A stretch of DNA of 64,000 nt from Pacificimonas sp963710205 (GCA_963710205.1 CAVPZG010000005.1:496001-560000); one strand, 5' to 3'. Counted from the stretch's first letter, positions 45,080 to 54,164 are shown. Made by a program: numbers and translations. Notes: generated from the sequence alone by a model not told the origin.

Positions 45080-46492
45080 TCAGGCGCGCCGGATGAGGCC
45101 GACGGGAAGGCCGTCGCGCGGCTTTGGAATCGGCACCATCTGCCATCTGGGCTCATAGGCCGCGGGCACGTCGATATGGCGCGCGGCAAGGAGTTCGAAC
45201 AGGAAGACCTTTGCCTGCATGTAGGCGAAGTGGAGCCCAAGGCACATATGCGCGCCGCCGCCGAACGGGACATAGGCGTGCTTGTGCCGGGCTTTCTCGT
45301 TTTCACGGGAAAACCTTTCGGGATCATAGGCTTCCGGGTTCTTCCAGATATTCGGATCGCGGTGGACGAGGAGCGGGGAGATGCCGACATGCGCGCCTGC
45401 GGGGATCAGGTGGTTGCGGAAGGTGAACTCCCTGAGCGCGCGGCGGGGGATGAAGGGGACGGGCGGGCGAAGGCGCATCGCCTCCTTGAACGCCCACTCG
45501 CACATTTCAAGGTCGCCGAGCCGGTCATAGGGAAGATCGGGGCCGACCTCTGCCCGCAACCCCTCAACCTCGTCGCGTATCTTCTGCTGCCAGTCGGGTG
45601 TCTTTCCAAGGTAATAGACGGTCGAGCTGAGAGAGGATGTGAGCGTGTCATGCGCCGCCATCATCAGGAAGTTCATATGGTCGATAACGTCCTGATCGCT
45701 GAGCAGGTCGCCGTCGTCGTTGGTGGCATTGACGACCTGCGTGAAGATGTCCTGCGCATCCGAACCCCGCCGTTTCGGAATTTCTTTCCCAAAATACTCA
45801 ACCAGATAGGCGCGTCCCCTCACACCCTTTCGCATCTGCGTGAAGGGCAGGGGCCGGCGCACCGGCGTGACCGACGCGGCGACCATGTCGACGAAGGACT
45901 GGTTGACCCTGTCCGCCTCTGGCCCCCAGGGAATGCCGAGGAAGGACGACGCGGCAAGGTCGAGGGTCAGTTCCTTCATGGCGGGATAGATGTTCAGCTG
46001 TTCCGGCCAGTCGGCGATGCGGCGGCGTATCCCCTCCTGCAGCAGCGACAGATAGGCCTGCATGGGGGCGGGCTTGAAGGCGACGCTGAGCGCCTTTCGA
46101 TGGGTGCGGTGCTCCTCGAAGTCGAGCATCATCAGACCGCGCGGGAACAGCTTTTCAAGGACCGGGTTCCAGCCCTGTTCCGAGGAAAAGATGCGGTCCC
46201 GGTTCATCAGCACCATCTCGTTCGCGTCCGCGCCGATCATCTGCACGGACGGCCCGGCGATGGTCTGATAGCCATAGACGGGCCCGTATTTCTCCAGCCG
46301 CTCCTCCTGCAGCGCGACGGTATCGTAGAGGAAGCGGTAAACCGCCTTCAGCTTTCCCGCGAGCGAGAGGTCGCCCGTGCCGGGCAGGTGGCTGTAATCC
46401 TCGATTTTCGGATCGCGCAGCCGCCGATAGCGTTCGGCGGGCGTGGACCCATCGTCAGTGCGGAAAACTTCGGGATCGGGCGGCGCGTTCAT
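45080..46492 (-). CDS. Cytochrome P450 (second, operon-leading)
   Basis: A 470-residue P450. The I-helix region is MNFLMMAAHDTLTSSLSSTV, the K-helix ExxR is in AFKEAMRLRPPVPFIPRRAL, and the heme loop is VPFGGGAHMCLGLHFAYMQA with Cys417. The layout resembles CYP51/CYP120-like bacterial P450s rather than CYP153. The acid-alcohol pair of the I-helix reads AHDT instead of AGxDT. There is no membrane anchor. It is the first gene of a tight operon with an alpha/beta hydrolase, kynA and kynU. Substrate unknown. Tailoring of an indole or kynurenine compound is possible but unproven. Confidence 0.88.
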   Translation of the reverse strand: MNAPPDPEVFRTDDGSTPAERYRRLRDPKIEDYSHLPGTGDLSLAGKLKAVYRFLYDTVALQEERLEKYGPVYGYQTIAGPSVQMIGADANEMVLMNRDRIFSSEQGWNPVLEKLFPRGLMMLDFEEHRTHRKALSVAFKPAPMQAYLSLLQEGIRRRIADWPEQLNIYPAMKELTLDLAASSFLGIPWGPEADRVNQSFVDMVAASVTPVRRPLPFTQMRKGVRGRAYLVEYFGKEIPKRRGSDAQDIFTQVVNATNDDGDLLSDQDVIDHMNFLMMAAHDTLTSSLSSTVYYLGKTPDWQQKIRDEVEGLRAEVGPDLPYDRLGDLEMCEWAFKEAMRLRPPVPFIPRRALREFTFRNHLIPAGAHVGISPLLVHRDPNIWKNPEAYDPERFSRENEKARHKHAYVPFGGGAHMCLGLHFAYMQAKVFLFELLAARHIDVPAAYEPRWQMVPIPKPRDGLPVGLIRRA

Positions 46493-46722
46493 GGGACAGG
46501 CTCCTTATGCTGACCCGGTTACTACAGAAGGAGAATTGAGCGCAACTTAACGGGTTGGGGAGGGGATGGGGGAGTGCTGGGCGGCGTTATGGGAGCGTCG
46601 GGTTTGCGCCCCAATGCCGGTCATTCAATGATCGCAATCTTTTCCCAAAAGCTGCCGACTATTTAGGCTAGCGACGATGGTGGCTAAGCGCCCTCATTCC
46701 AGTCTTTCGTAATCCTGAGATC

Positions 46723-47730
46723 TCAATTGGAAGGTTTTTTCGTGTTCGAGAGCCGCTGCTGGAGAAACGTTAGTATTTTACCCCAGCTATCCTGCCGCGC
46801 ATCGTTGTTCGTTCTAGCCGTGCCTCCCATCTGCGCGAAAATCCTGATCGACCGATCGGTCTTGTCAGCGGCAATTCCCATTACTCCGTGCCCAGCTTCA
46901 GGATAGCGCAGCAACGTCACCGCAGGCCCATTCCGGCTTCGCGCTCGCGCTTCGACATCTTCCGCCATCCGGCATGACGGCCATAAATTGTCGACCTCCC
47001 CACAAACCATCAGCAGGTCACCACCATATCGCTCGACGGGGATGATCGCCTCCGGAAACTCTTCGAGCCGCGCCAGACCCTTGTTGAAGACGGAAATTAT
47101 TCCAACCTCATCGTCCGGTAGGCCGTATGGCAAACTTGCGACGGGCTCACCGTCTTCCGACCAACTGCTACTGGCGTTAGAGACGATGTAGTTTTCGGGA
47201 GACATGCCGTCCCAGAATACACTGGAAGGCATGCCGGCAACGACGGCACTGATGCCGGGATAGCGGGTGGCGATCAGCAAAGCGGCTTCTGCACCTTTCG
47301 AATAGCCGATAATCCCAATCCGGTCGGCATCGACGCCATCCTGTGCCTTCAGCCAATCAAGCGCCTTGATGAAGTCCTCGACCGGTATATTCTTCAACTT
47401 TCCGGACTTACCCGGCGCGTTGTGATAAGCCAGATGCAGTGCGTTATAGCCGTTCTGCTGCAAAGCTCGCGCTTGCCGGGTAACATCTGTTGCTAACCCG
47501 CCTTCAGAACCGCCTAGAACCAAGATCGCAGGTCGCGGCTCAACCGCTGCCGCGGGAAAATAATTACCGAAGACGTCCGCCGTATTCACCCGTTGACCGC
47601 TTGGTCCGGCGTTGACGATTTCGGCGGGTGGAGGGTCCTTGGTAAAAATATAGGTACCGCCGAGGCCGACCATTGCGACAAGCAATCCGCACATCCCGAT
47701 CAAGATCTTCCAGCGCCTCTTCATCTTCAT
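46723..47730 (-). CDS. BAAT/acyl-CoA thioesterase C-terminal-type alpha/beta hydrolase
   Basis: A 335-residue protein with an N-terminal signal anchor (ILIGMCGLLVAMVGLGGTYI). The hydrolase part has AILVLGGSEGGLATDVTRQA, the nucleophile elbow RIGIIGYSKGAEAALLIATR and a late histidine in YPEAGHGVMG. The G-Y-S-K-G-A elbow and LVLGGSEGG loop match the BAAT/acyl-CoA thioester hydrolase C-terminal family. In bacteria these are exported esterase-like proteins of unknown substrate. It is less GC-rich than the kyn operon and is likely part of an accessory patch. It is 52 bp downstream of the acetyltransferase gene. Confidence 0.75.
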   Translation of the reverse strand: MKMKRRWKILIGMCGLLVAMVGLGGTYIFTKDPPPAEIVNAGPSGQRVNTADVFGNYFPAAAVEPRPAILVLGGSEGGLATDVTRQARALQQNGYNALHLAYHNAPGKSGKLKNIPVEDFIKALDWLKAQDGVDADRIGIIGYSKGAEAALLIATRYPGISAVVAGMPSSVFWDGMSPENYIVSNASSSWSEDGEPVASLPYGLPDDEVGIISVFNKGLARLEEFPEAIIPVERYGGDLLMVCGEVDNLWPSCRMAEDVEARARSRNGPAVTLLRYPEAGHGVMGIAADKTDRSIRIFAQMGGTARTNNDARQDSWGKILTFLQQRLSNTKKPSN

Positions 47731-47782
47731 GTCCCCTTCTTAGACCCTGGAAGATGCTTCTGAAGCACCGGTCTGCGCTCTA

Positions 47783-48586
47783 CTATGTCATGACTGGCGC
47801 GGCACGCGCCCAAGTCTGTATGAGAAATGCAGGCTCGAAACCAAGCTTCGAATAAAGGAATGCCGCGCGCTGCCCCACAAGGGCACCGAGGAATACGGTG
47901 CTGCAACCTTCGTCATTCAAACTTTCGACAAACGCTGAAATCATTCCAGATGCAATACCGCGACCCCGAGCTTCGGGTATTGTGAAGAGATCTTCGATGA
48001 TCCCGGCGCCGGACGGACCCGCAGCACAAGAGCCATAGCCAACAGGCCTGCCGTCAACGAACGAGAGATGAAACTGGCAGGCCGGGCTGCGTGCGCGGTA
48101 TCCGGCCACGATACCATCCGCCAGTTCCTGCAATCGCGATGCCTCGCCAGTGCGGAGACCTTCGCGATGATCTTCGACGACCAGACCCGCCAGCGCCGTC
48201 CAGTCGGCGTCCGTTTCAACCAGGTGCAGATCGCGGGACGGTTCGGGCAACATAGGGTTTACGAGAGACATCTGGATGGTCGCTGATTTTTCCGAAAAAC
48301 CGGCCAGAGCAAGGTGAGCGATAAAGCTCTCCGGCGTTTTCGGATCGATCTGAGCGACGCGCCAGTTGCTATGGGAGAGGTGAGTTTCGAGGGCCTCCAG
48401 GACCTGAGCAATTTGCGATCCGGTTTCCGCCGAGATGCAATCGGCGTGGTTCGTGTCCCAGATATTCGGGTGAGCTTGATCGACAATTATTCGGGCGCGA
48501 TCGATCGCGCGCACTTCCTGACCCAGCGCGCGATGCCAACGATAGGTCTCCAGCATTGCGTAGGCTTCGCGGGACAAAGAGCTCAT
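47783..48586 (-). CDS. GNAT-family N-acetyltransferase
   Basis: A 267-residue protein whose C-terminal half is a GNAT domain. Motif A is seen as IEDLFTIPEARGRGIASGMI, preceded by the strand FVDGRPVGYGSCAAG, and CSTVFLGALVGQRAAFLYSK is motif B. The N-terminal half is a degenerate GNAT-like part (QVRAIDRARIIVDQ-like segment), as in two-domain acetyltransferases. It overlaps tetR by 4 bp. Substrate is not visible; small-molecule or antibiotic acetylation is possible. Confidence 0.82.
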   Translation of the reverse strand: MSSLSREAYAMLETYRWHRALGQEVRAIDRARIIVDQAHPNIWDTNHADCISAETGSQIAQVLEALETHLSHSNWRVAQIDPKTPESFIAHLALAGFSEKSATIQMSLVNPMLPEPSRDLHLVETDADWTALAGLVVEDHREGLRTGEASRLQELADGIVAGYRARSPACQFHLSFVDGRPVGYGSCAAGPSGAGIIEDLFTIPEARGRGIASGMISAFVESLNDEGCSTVFLGALVGQRAAFLYSKLGFEPAFLIQTWARAAPVMT

Positions 48587-49173
48587 GGCTGCAAGACCAG
48601 ACCGGCGAGCATCGCTTCTAAACTGGACAGGTAGGGCTCTGCAGCCTCGGCAAAGTCCTCAGACTGCGCGCAATCCAGTGCGGCAGCCTGAATTGCAGCC
48701 AAGAACATCTTGGCCACCGGATCGGCCGGCAGGGCTTTGATCGCTCCTACCGCCCTCGCGTGGCGAAATGCTCCGATCATCGAACCGCCGAAATGCGCAT
48801 TGTCCAGTTCGCGCCAGCGTTCATGCCCGAGCACTGCGGGCGCATCTCGCAAAGTGATGCGAGCCACCTCGGGATCGCCGCACAGTTGAAAATAATGGCG
48901 GGTGGACGAAACAAGTTGATCGATCACGCCAAGATCGCCCCGCACTTCTTCTGCAACTGTTTGGGCAATGCGGGAGGACACGAGCTCGAAGACCGCCTCG
49001 AACACGTCCTGTTTCCTTATAAAGTGGTGATACACTGCTCCCTTCGCGACACGAGCTCTCGCAGCGATCTCGTCGACGCTTGTCGCCTCATATCCGCGTT
49101 CGCCGAACAAGTGCTCGGCAGCGGCTAAGATCGCAGCGAGCGTTGCTGCGCGACGCTCTTCCTGACGGACCAT
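48583..49173 (-). CDS. TetR/AcrR-family transcriptional regulator
   Basis: A 196-residue TetR-family regulator. The DNA-binding domain is intact: ILAAAEHLFGERGYEATSVD, EIAARARVAKGAVYHHF. The rest is a variable ligand domain with two cysteines. ATG 49173 is chosen because GGAGG precedes it by about 6 nt. A TTG at 49185 would overlap that site. It is divergent from the membrane protein gene at 49260, with a large palindrome between them that is its likely operator, so it probably represses both itself and that gene. The acetyltransferase gene is downstream in the same transcript. Confidence 0.92.
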   Translation of the reverse strand: MVRQEERRAATLAAILAAAEHLFGERGYEATSVDEIAARARVAKGAVYHHFIRKQDVFEAVFELVSSRIAQTVAEEVRGDLGVIDQLVSSTRHYFQLCGDPEVARITLRDAPAVLGHERWRELDNAHFGGSMIGAFRHARAVGAIKALPADPVAKMFLAAIQAAALDCAQSEDFAEAAEPYLSSLEAMLAGLVLQP

Positions 49174-49192
49174 GGCAACCTCCAATTGACAA

Positions 49193-49230
49193 ACCGACTC
49201 ATGGTTGGTTATTACCGACCACGAGTCGGT
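49193..49230. promoter_or_regulatory. Probable TetR operator (imperfect 38-bp palindrome)
   Basis: The two 19-bp halves, starting ACCGACTC and ending GAGTCGGT, match each other on opposite strands at 16 of 19 positions. Each half also contains an inner ACCNACC-like word (GGTTGGT, ACCGACC). It is centred between the divergent starts at 49173 and 49260, as expected for a TetR-family dimer-of-dimers site. Confidence 0.82.
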
Positions 49231-49259
49231 ATATGTCCGGGTCGGCGGGAGAATGCAAT

Positions 49260-49676
49260 ATGGAGACTGTAAATCTGGTGCTGGGAAAAGGCGGCTTCGT
49301 CCTGTTCACCGCTGGCCTTGTAATCGGCGCGTTCATCCCCGCATTTCACAGCTCGCGTATGGGCCTTTCGACTCATACGACAGCGGTGCAGTGTGGCATT
49401 GGCCTGATGGCTTTTGGAATGTTCTGGCCACATTTCGAAATACCCAACTGGGCAGCTGCGGGCTTCACCCTGTCGCTGATCGCGTCTTCCGTATTTCTAG
49501 TGTTGGGCCTTTGTCTTGCAGCGATCTTCGGTGCGAGCCGAGCACTACCGATAGCAGGTGCAGGGTTTGCCGCGAGCGAGCTGAAAGAGAGGGCTATCTC
49601 ATTTCTGATAATTGGCAGTTCGCTCTGGATGCTCCTTGCGTCCCTTGGCGTCTGCTTTTTCGCCTTTATCGCTTGA
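49260..49676 (+). CDS. Four-helix membrane protein (hydroxylaminobenzene mutase-like)
   Basis: A 138-residue protein with four hydrophobic helices: GGFVLFTAGLVIGAFIPAF, GIGLMAFGMFWPHFEIPNW, FTLSLIASSVFLVLGLCLAA and SFLIIGSSLWMLLASLGVC. HSSRMGLSTHTTAVQCG resembles the conserved NPRMGLxxH loop of HabA-type hydroxylaminobenzene mutases, which supports that family loosely. ATG 49260 is downstream of a weak GGGAGAA. It is divergent from the TetR gene and shares its operator, so the regulator probably controls it. Substrate unknown. Confidence 0.65.
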   Translation: METVNLVLGKGGFVLFTAGLVIGAFIPAFHSSRMGLSTHTTAVQCGIGLMAFGMFWPHFEIPNWAAAGFTLSLIASSVFLVLGLCLAAIFGASRALPIAGAGFAASELKERAISFLIIGSSLWMLLASLGVCFFAFIA

Positions 49677-50347
49677 GATCGAGACGATCTGACTGTCCCA
49701 CGCCTTCGATTAAACGATGGAAAGTCCGCTTTTCAGCATCTGGGTTCGAGACCGGTCATTCCGCTATCGGCCCAACAGCAGACTTCCGGAACACGCGCTA
49801 TTTTGATGACTCCGCTGCGCGACCACAGACGCCGAAAGCGAGCGTCAATCGTGCCTTGCCTTCGTCATTACTGCCCTCTCGATAAATGTACTAAAGATCC
49901 CCTGCCGGTGCCGTGGCGACGAAGTCGTGTGGCGATCCCGTTCCCTGACGAGCGGCCCGGGGATGCCGTTCGGGCGGTCTGAATGTGGTTCGGGAAGCCT
50001 TTGCGCTTAGTTTCGAGCTTTGCAACGATGCTGCCGATATGCGGGATGGACGCCTCGATTTCTGCTGGGAATTGCGAGGCGTTTCTGGCGAGGGCAATTC
50101 TCTCGCTTCGCCGCAGCTGGGTTTCGGCGTCTGCCGGGCCCTCCATCGCCGATTCCTTCGTTTGCACGCCATTCGTCCATTCATTTCACGTCCGCTCGTG
50201 ACGCCCGGCGACGCCCTTTGCCTTCGCACCTGTCCTGCGTCGACGCTCGCAGGCAAGGGGTGCGGATCGCTATCTTTAATTGAATATGAACCAAGCCGTT
50301 CAAGCCGCGTTAGCCCTATATCGAACATAGACGATGAGGAGCGGGAT
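49677..50347. other. Gene-poor region before paoA
   Basis: About 670 bp without a gene I can support. A minus-strand frame (GTG about 50167 to 49868, 99 residues, including AETQLRRSERIALARNASQF) is the best candidate, with a weak GGAA before an internal ATG, but no family or codon evidence supports it. The promoter for the aldehyde oxidoreductase operon should lie near 50270-50340. No terminator hairpin or repeat was obvious. Confidence 0.35.
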
Positions 50348-50956
50348 GTGGCGACGAATGACAGATTTGCGGTGGACAGGCGATCCCTCTTGAAAAGCGG
50401 AGTGATCGCGGGGGGTGTCGCGGGCTTGTCCACGACCGGAACCGCCGCGCAGAACAATGCGGCCACGTCCGGTTCGCCTAAACCGCAGCGGCTGACCGTG
50501 ACCCTGAAGGTGAATGGCCAGGGCCGATCGATCGACATCGACAGCCGCGCGACGCTTCTGGATACGCTGCGGCACGATCTGGACCTGACAGGATCCAAGA
50601 AGGGCTGCGACCACGGCCAGTGCGGGGCCTGTACGGTCCATGTCGATGGCAAGCGCACGCTGTCGTGCCTGACGCTGGCCGCGACGGTCGAGGGCAGGGA
50701 GATCACGACCATCGAGGGTCTGGGCGGGGATACCCTGCATCCCATGCAGCAGGCCTTTATCGACAATGACGCCTTTCAGTGCGGCTATTGCACACCGGGG
50801 CAGATCATGTCGGCCATCGGGCTGGTGAAGGAGGGCCATGCGGGCAGCGACGGGGAAATTCGCGAATATATGTCCGGCAACCTGTGCCGCTGCGCGGCCT
50901 ATCCCAACATCGTCGCCGCCGTGAACCAGGCCGCGCCCGAAATGGGAGACGCCTGA
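50348..50956 (+). CDS. paoA: Aldehyde oxidoreductase [2Fe-2S] subunit (PaoA type)
   Basis: A 202-residue protein with a twin-arginine signal (DRRSLLKSGVIAGGVAG), so the complex should be exported folded. The plant-type cluster site is CDHGQCGACTVHVDGKRTLSC and the second cluster is CGYCTPGQIMSAIG with CRC in NLCRCAAYPNIV, together the two [2Fe-2S] sites of xanthine oxidase-family small subunits. The GTG start at 50348 follows GAGGAG by 9 nt. The PaoB-type gene begins in its stop codon (TGATG). The complex oxidises aldehydes to acids. Confidence 0.9.
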   Translation: MATNDRFAVDRRSLLKSGVIAGGVAGLSTTGTAAQNNAATSGSPKPQRLTVTLKVNGQGRSIDIDSRATLLDTLRHDLDLTGSKKGCDHGQCGACTVHVDGKRTLSCLTLAATVEGREITTIEGLGGDTLHPMQQAFIDNDAFQCGYCTPGQIMSAIGLVKEGHAGSDGEIREYMSGNLCRCAAYPNIVAAVNQAAPEMGDA

Positions 50957-51945
50957 TGCGCCCATTCGCCTATGAACGCGCCGATGGCCCGGTGGCCGCG
51001 GTAAAGGCGTCGGGACCGGGTTCCCGATATCATGCGGGCGGCACGACGCTGATCGACCTGATGAAGCTGGACGTCTGGCGGCCGGAACGGCTGATCGACA
51101 TCAGCGCCATCACCGATCCGGCGATGTCGCGCGTCGAACGCCGGGGCGAGGGCCTTCGCATCGGCGCGCTCGTCACCATGGCCGACCTGGCCGCGAACCA
51201 GGATGTCCGGGAAAATTGCCCCGTCCTGACAGACGCGCTCTGGCTGGCGGCATCGCCGCAGATCCGGAACGTGGCGCGGGTGGGCGGAAACGTCCTGCAG
51301 ATGACCCGCTGCTCCTATTTCCGCGATACGAGCTATGCCGCCTGCAACAAGCGCAATCCCGGATCGGGCTGTGCCGCCATGGACGGCGTCAACCGGCAGC
51401 ATGCCGTTCTGGGCGTGAGCGACGCGTGCATCGCCGCCTATGCCGGAGACTGGGCGCAGGCGCTGATCGCGCTGGACGCGGTCGTGGAAATCCTTGGCAG
51501 GGATGGGCCGAAATCGCTGCCCTTTTCACGCCTGCACCGCCTGCCCGGCGCGCGTCCCGATCAGGAAACGACATTGGAGGAAGGTGACCTGATCACCGCC
51601 TTTGTCATTCCCGACGCCAACTGGCCGCGGTCGACCTATCTGAAAATCCGCGACCGGGAATCCTATGCCTATGCGCTTGCGAGCGCGGCGGTCGCGCTGA
51701 GGATGGACGGCGACACTGTCGGCGATGTGCGGATCGCGCTGGGCGGCGTGGCGACGATACCCTGGCGCGCAAGCGCCGCGGAGGCGATCCTGAAAGGGCG
51801 GCCACTGACCGAGGCGCTGGCGAACGAGGCCGCGGAAGCCGCCTTTTCGAAGGCGAAAACCCACGAACATAATGAATATAAGGTCGAACTCGGCAAGCGC
51901 ACCATCGTGCGCGCGCTGATGGATGCCGCGAAAATGGAGGCATGA
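50956..51945 (+). CDS. paoB: Aldehyde oxidoreductase FAD subunit (PaoB type)
   Basis: A 329-residue CO-dehydrogenase flavoprotein-like subunit. The FAD-binding loop is GSRYHAGGTTLIDLMKLDVW, followed by NVARVGGNVLQMTRCSYF. The region CSYFRDTSYAACNKRNPG has three of four cysteines of the extra [4Fe-4S] cluster characteristic of PaoB, completed by SGCAAMDG. The C-terminal domain is the standard FAD-subunit domain. It overlaps paoA at its start and paoC at its end (ATGA). Confidence 0.9.
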   Translation: MRPFAYERADGPVAAVKASGPGSRYHAGGTTLIDLMKLDVWRPERLIDISAITDPAMSRVERRGEGLRIGALVTMADLAANQDVRENCPVLTDALWLAASPQIRNVARVGGNVLQMTRCSYFRDTSYAACNKRNPGSGCAAMDGVNRQHAVLGVSDACIAAYAGDWAQALIALDAVVEILGRDGPKSLPFSRLHRLPGARPDQETTLEEGDLITAFVIPDANWPRSTYLKIRDRESYAYALASAAVALRMDGDTVGDVRIALGGVATIPWRASAAEAILKGRPLTEALANEAAEAAFSKAKTHEHNEYKVELGKRTIVRALMDAAKMEA

Positions 51946-54164
51946 TCATGGCCGAAGTGACAAGAACAGCCGCGCCGCAGATGAAGAATGCCGGACAGCC
52001 GATCGCGCGCTATGAGGCGGTGCAGAAAGTGAGTGGCGGCAAGATCTACGCGGACGATCTGCCGGTCCCGGGAAAGCCCGCTTATGCCTATCTGGTGACA
52101 AGCAGCATCGCCAAGGGGCGGATAACCGGCATCGACGACCGCGCGGCGCTGGCCGTGCCCGGCGTCATTTCCATCATGACGCACGAAAACCGGCCCGACC
52201 TGAAGCCCATGACAACCTTTTCGAATGGCGGCATCGCGTTGACCAGCCAGGCCCCGCTTGCCGGTCCCGACATAGCGCATGACGGCCAGATCGTCGCCAT
52301 GGTGGTTGCCGAAAGTTTCGAGGCCGCGCGGGAAGCGGCGCATCGTCTGGACATCGCCTATAGCGAACAGAGGCCTGCCACGACGTTCGGCTCCCCCGGG
52401 GTCGTCCGCGTGCCGACGAAGGACATCACGGGCGGCGAGGGCGGCCCGGCTCTGGGCGACGTCGAAGCCGCGCTGGCCGCATCGGCGCATGTCGTCGAAG
52501 CGGAATATTCGACGCCGGCGCAGCACCATAATACCATCGAGCTGTTTACGACGACGGCGTTCTGGGAAGGCAATCGTCTGACGGTGCATGAGCCGAGCCA
52601 GTTCGTATGGGGCGCGAAAACCGGCCTGGCCGAACAGCTGGGGATCGACGTCGACAACGTCCGCTATCTGTCGCCCTTCGTGGGCGGCGCCTTTGGTGCG
52701 AAGGCCGCCATCGGCCACCGTACGGCGCTGGTGGCGCTGGCGGCGCGCCAGACACAGCGACCGGTGAAGCTGGTTCCAACGCGCGACCAGTGCTTCACGA
52801 TCGGCGGGTACCGACAGGAAACGAAAAGCAAGGTGCGCCTGGGCTGCGACGCCGATGGCAAGCTGACGGGCTATCATCACGAGCTGGATGAGTTCACGTC
52901 GATGCTCGACCCCTATCATAATGGCGGCCTCGAAAATTCTGCCGCCATGTATGACTTCAAGGCTGTCGGTTCGAACATGTTCCTGTCGCGCGGCGACCGC
53001 AATGTCCCCGTGTTCATGCGGTCCCCGCCCGAAGTGCCGGTGATCTTTGCCCTGGAAAGCGCGATGAACGAGCTGGCGGAGAAGGCCGGTATCGACCCCG
53101 TCGCGTTCCGAAAGATGAACGACACGCGGGTAAATCCGGTCAATGGCGCGCCCTATACCAGCCGTTCCCTGAACGAATGTTTCGACGAGGCCGCCGCGAG
53201 CTTTGGCTGGAAAGACCGCACGCCCGCACCCCGTTCGATGCGCGACGGCGACTGGCTGATCGGCTGGGGCTGTTCGCTGGCGACCTATCCCACGTCGATG
53301 ACCCCGGCGACGGCGCGCGTGACGCTGAACGAAAATGGCTCTGCCAAGGTCGAGGTGGCGGCGCATGACGTCGGCACGGGGGCCTATACCATCATCGGCC
53401 AGACCGCTGGCGAGCGGCTGGGGATCGATCCGAAGCGGATTATCGTCCAGTGCGGCGACAGCGACCTGCCCCCCGGGCCCGTGTCGGGTGGATCCGTGAC
53501 GACCGCCAGCGTGACATCGGCAGTGGCGACCGCGTGCGACCAGCTGCTGGCCAAACTGGGTGCGAAGGGTCCGATGTCGGACGAGGAGCGCAGGGCGGCC
53601 TTTGACCGCAATTCCGCATCCTCGCTGGTGGAATATGCCGAATGGACGCCGAAGGGCATGGACCCGAAAAAGGCCAAGGCGCTGTACGAGGGCACGACCC
53701 CGTTCGGCGGCGGTGCGGGCGAGGAGCGCACCATGTTCGCCTTTGGCGCCGAGATGGTCGAGGTCCGCATCAACGAAAGAACGCGGGAAATCCGTGTGCC
53801 GCGCATGACCGGCGCCTTTGCGGCCGGGCGCATCATGAACCCGCGAACGGCGCGCAGCCAGTATCTGGGCGGCATGATCTGGGGCATGGCATCCGCGCTG
53901 CTGGAAGCGACGGAACTGGATGAAAAGCGGGGACGCTATGTCAATGACAACATAGCCGAATATCTGATCGCGACCAATGCCGACATTCCCGAAGTCGATA
54001 TCATCATGGTCCCGGAAACGGACAATGAGATTAACGTGCTGGGTGTGAAAGGCATTGGCGAACTCGCCAATGTCGGCACTGCGGCGGCGATAACGGACGC
54101 CGTCTATCACGCCACGGGCGTTCGCATCCGCGACCTGCCCATCAGAATTGAACATCTGCTTTGA
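51942..54164 (+). CDS. paoC: Aldehyde oxidoreductase molybdenum-binding subunit (PaoC type)
   Basis: A 740-residue molybdopterin-cytosine-dinucleotide subunit. The N-terminal domain carries EAVQKVSGGKIYADDLPVPG. The Moco-binding loops are FVGGAFGAKAAIGHRTALVA and MRSPPEVPVIFALESAMNEL, and the catalytic glutamate is expected in the C-terminal VLGVKGIGELANVGTAAAI. No signal peptide is present, which fits co-export with the Tat-tagged PaoA. It lacks an adjacent paoD-like Moco insertion gene. The start overlaps the paoB stop. Confidence 0.92.
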   Translation: MIMAEVTRTAAPQMKNAGQPIARYEAVQKVSGGKIYADDLPVPGKPAYAYLVTSSIAKGRITGIDDRAALAVPGVISIMTHENRPDLKPMTTFSNGGIALTSQAPLAGPDIAHDGQIVAMVVAESFEAAREAAHRLDIAYSEQRPATTFGSPGVVRVPTKDITGGEGGPALGDVEAALAASAHVVEAEYSTPAQHHNTIELFTTTAFWEGNRLTVHEPSQFVWGAKTGLAEQLGIDVDNVRYLSPFVGGAFGAKAAIGHRTALVALAARQTQRPVKLVPTRDQCFTIGGYRQETKSKVRLGCDADGKLTGYHHELDEFTSMLDPYHNGGLENSAAMYDFKAVGSNMFLSRGDRNVPVFMRSPPEVPVIFALESAMNELAEKAGIDPVAFRKMNDTRVNPVNGAPYTSRSLNECFDEAAASFGWKDRTPAPRSMRDGDWLIGWGCSLATYPTSMTPATARVTLNENGSAKVEVAAHDVGTGAYTIIGQTAGERLGIDPKRIIVQCGDSDLPPGPVSGGSVTTASVTSAVATACDQLLAKLGAKGPMSDEERRAAFDRNSASSLVEYAEWTPKGMDPKKAKALYEGTTPFGGGAGEERTMFAFGAEMVEVRINERTREIRVPRMTGAFAAGRIMNPRTARSQYLGGMIWGMASALLEATELDEKRGRYVNDNIAEYLIATNADIPEVDIIMVPETDNEINVLGVKGIGELANVGTAAAITDAVYHATGVRIRDLPIRIEHLL

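Noticed and set aside
45176..46513. Plus-strand frame of 445 aa antisense to the second P450
   Set aside because: P450 motifs are intact on the minus strand; the plus frame is a shadow.
49868..50167. 99-residue minus-strand frame
   Set aside because: Weak ribosome-binding site, no recognisable family, and no coding evidence beyond being open; mentioned under the gene-poor region only.
51669..54155. Minus-strand frame of 828 aa antisense to paoC
   Set aside because: The plus strand encodes a full molybdenum-binding subunit; the antisense frame is rich in R, H and G with no domain.
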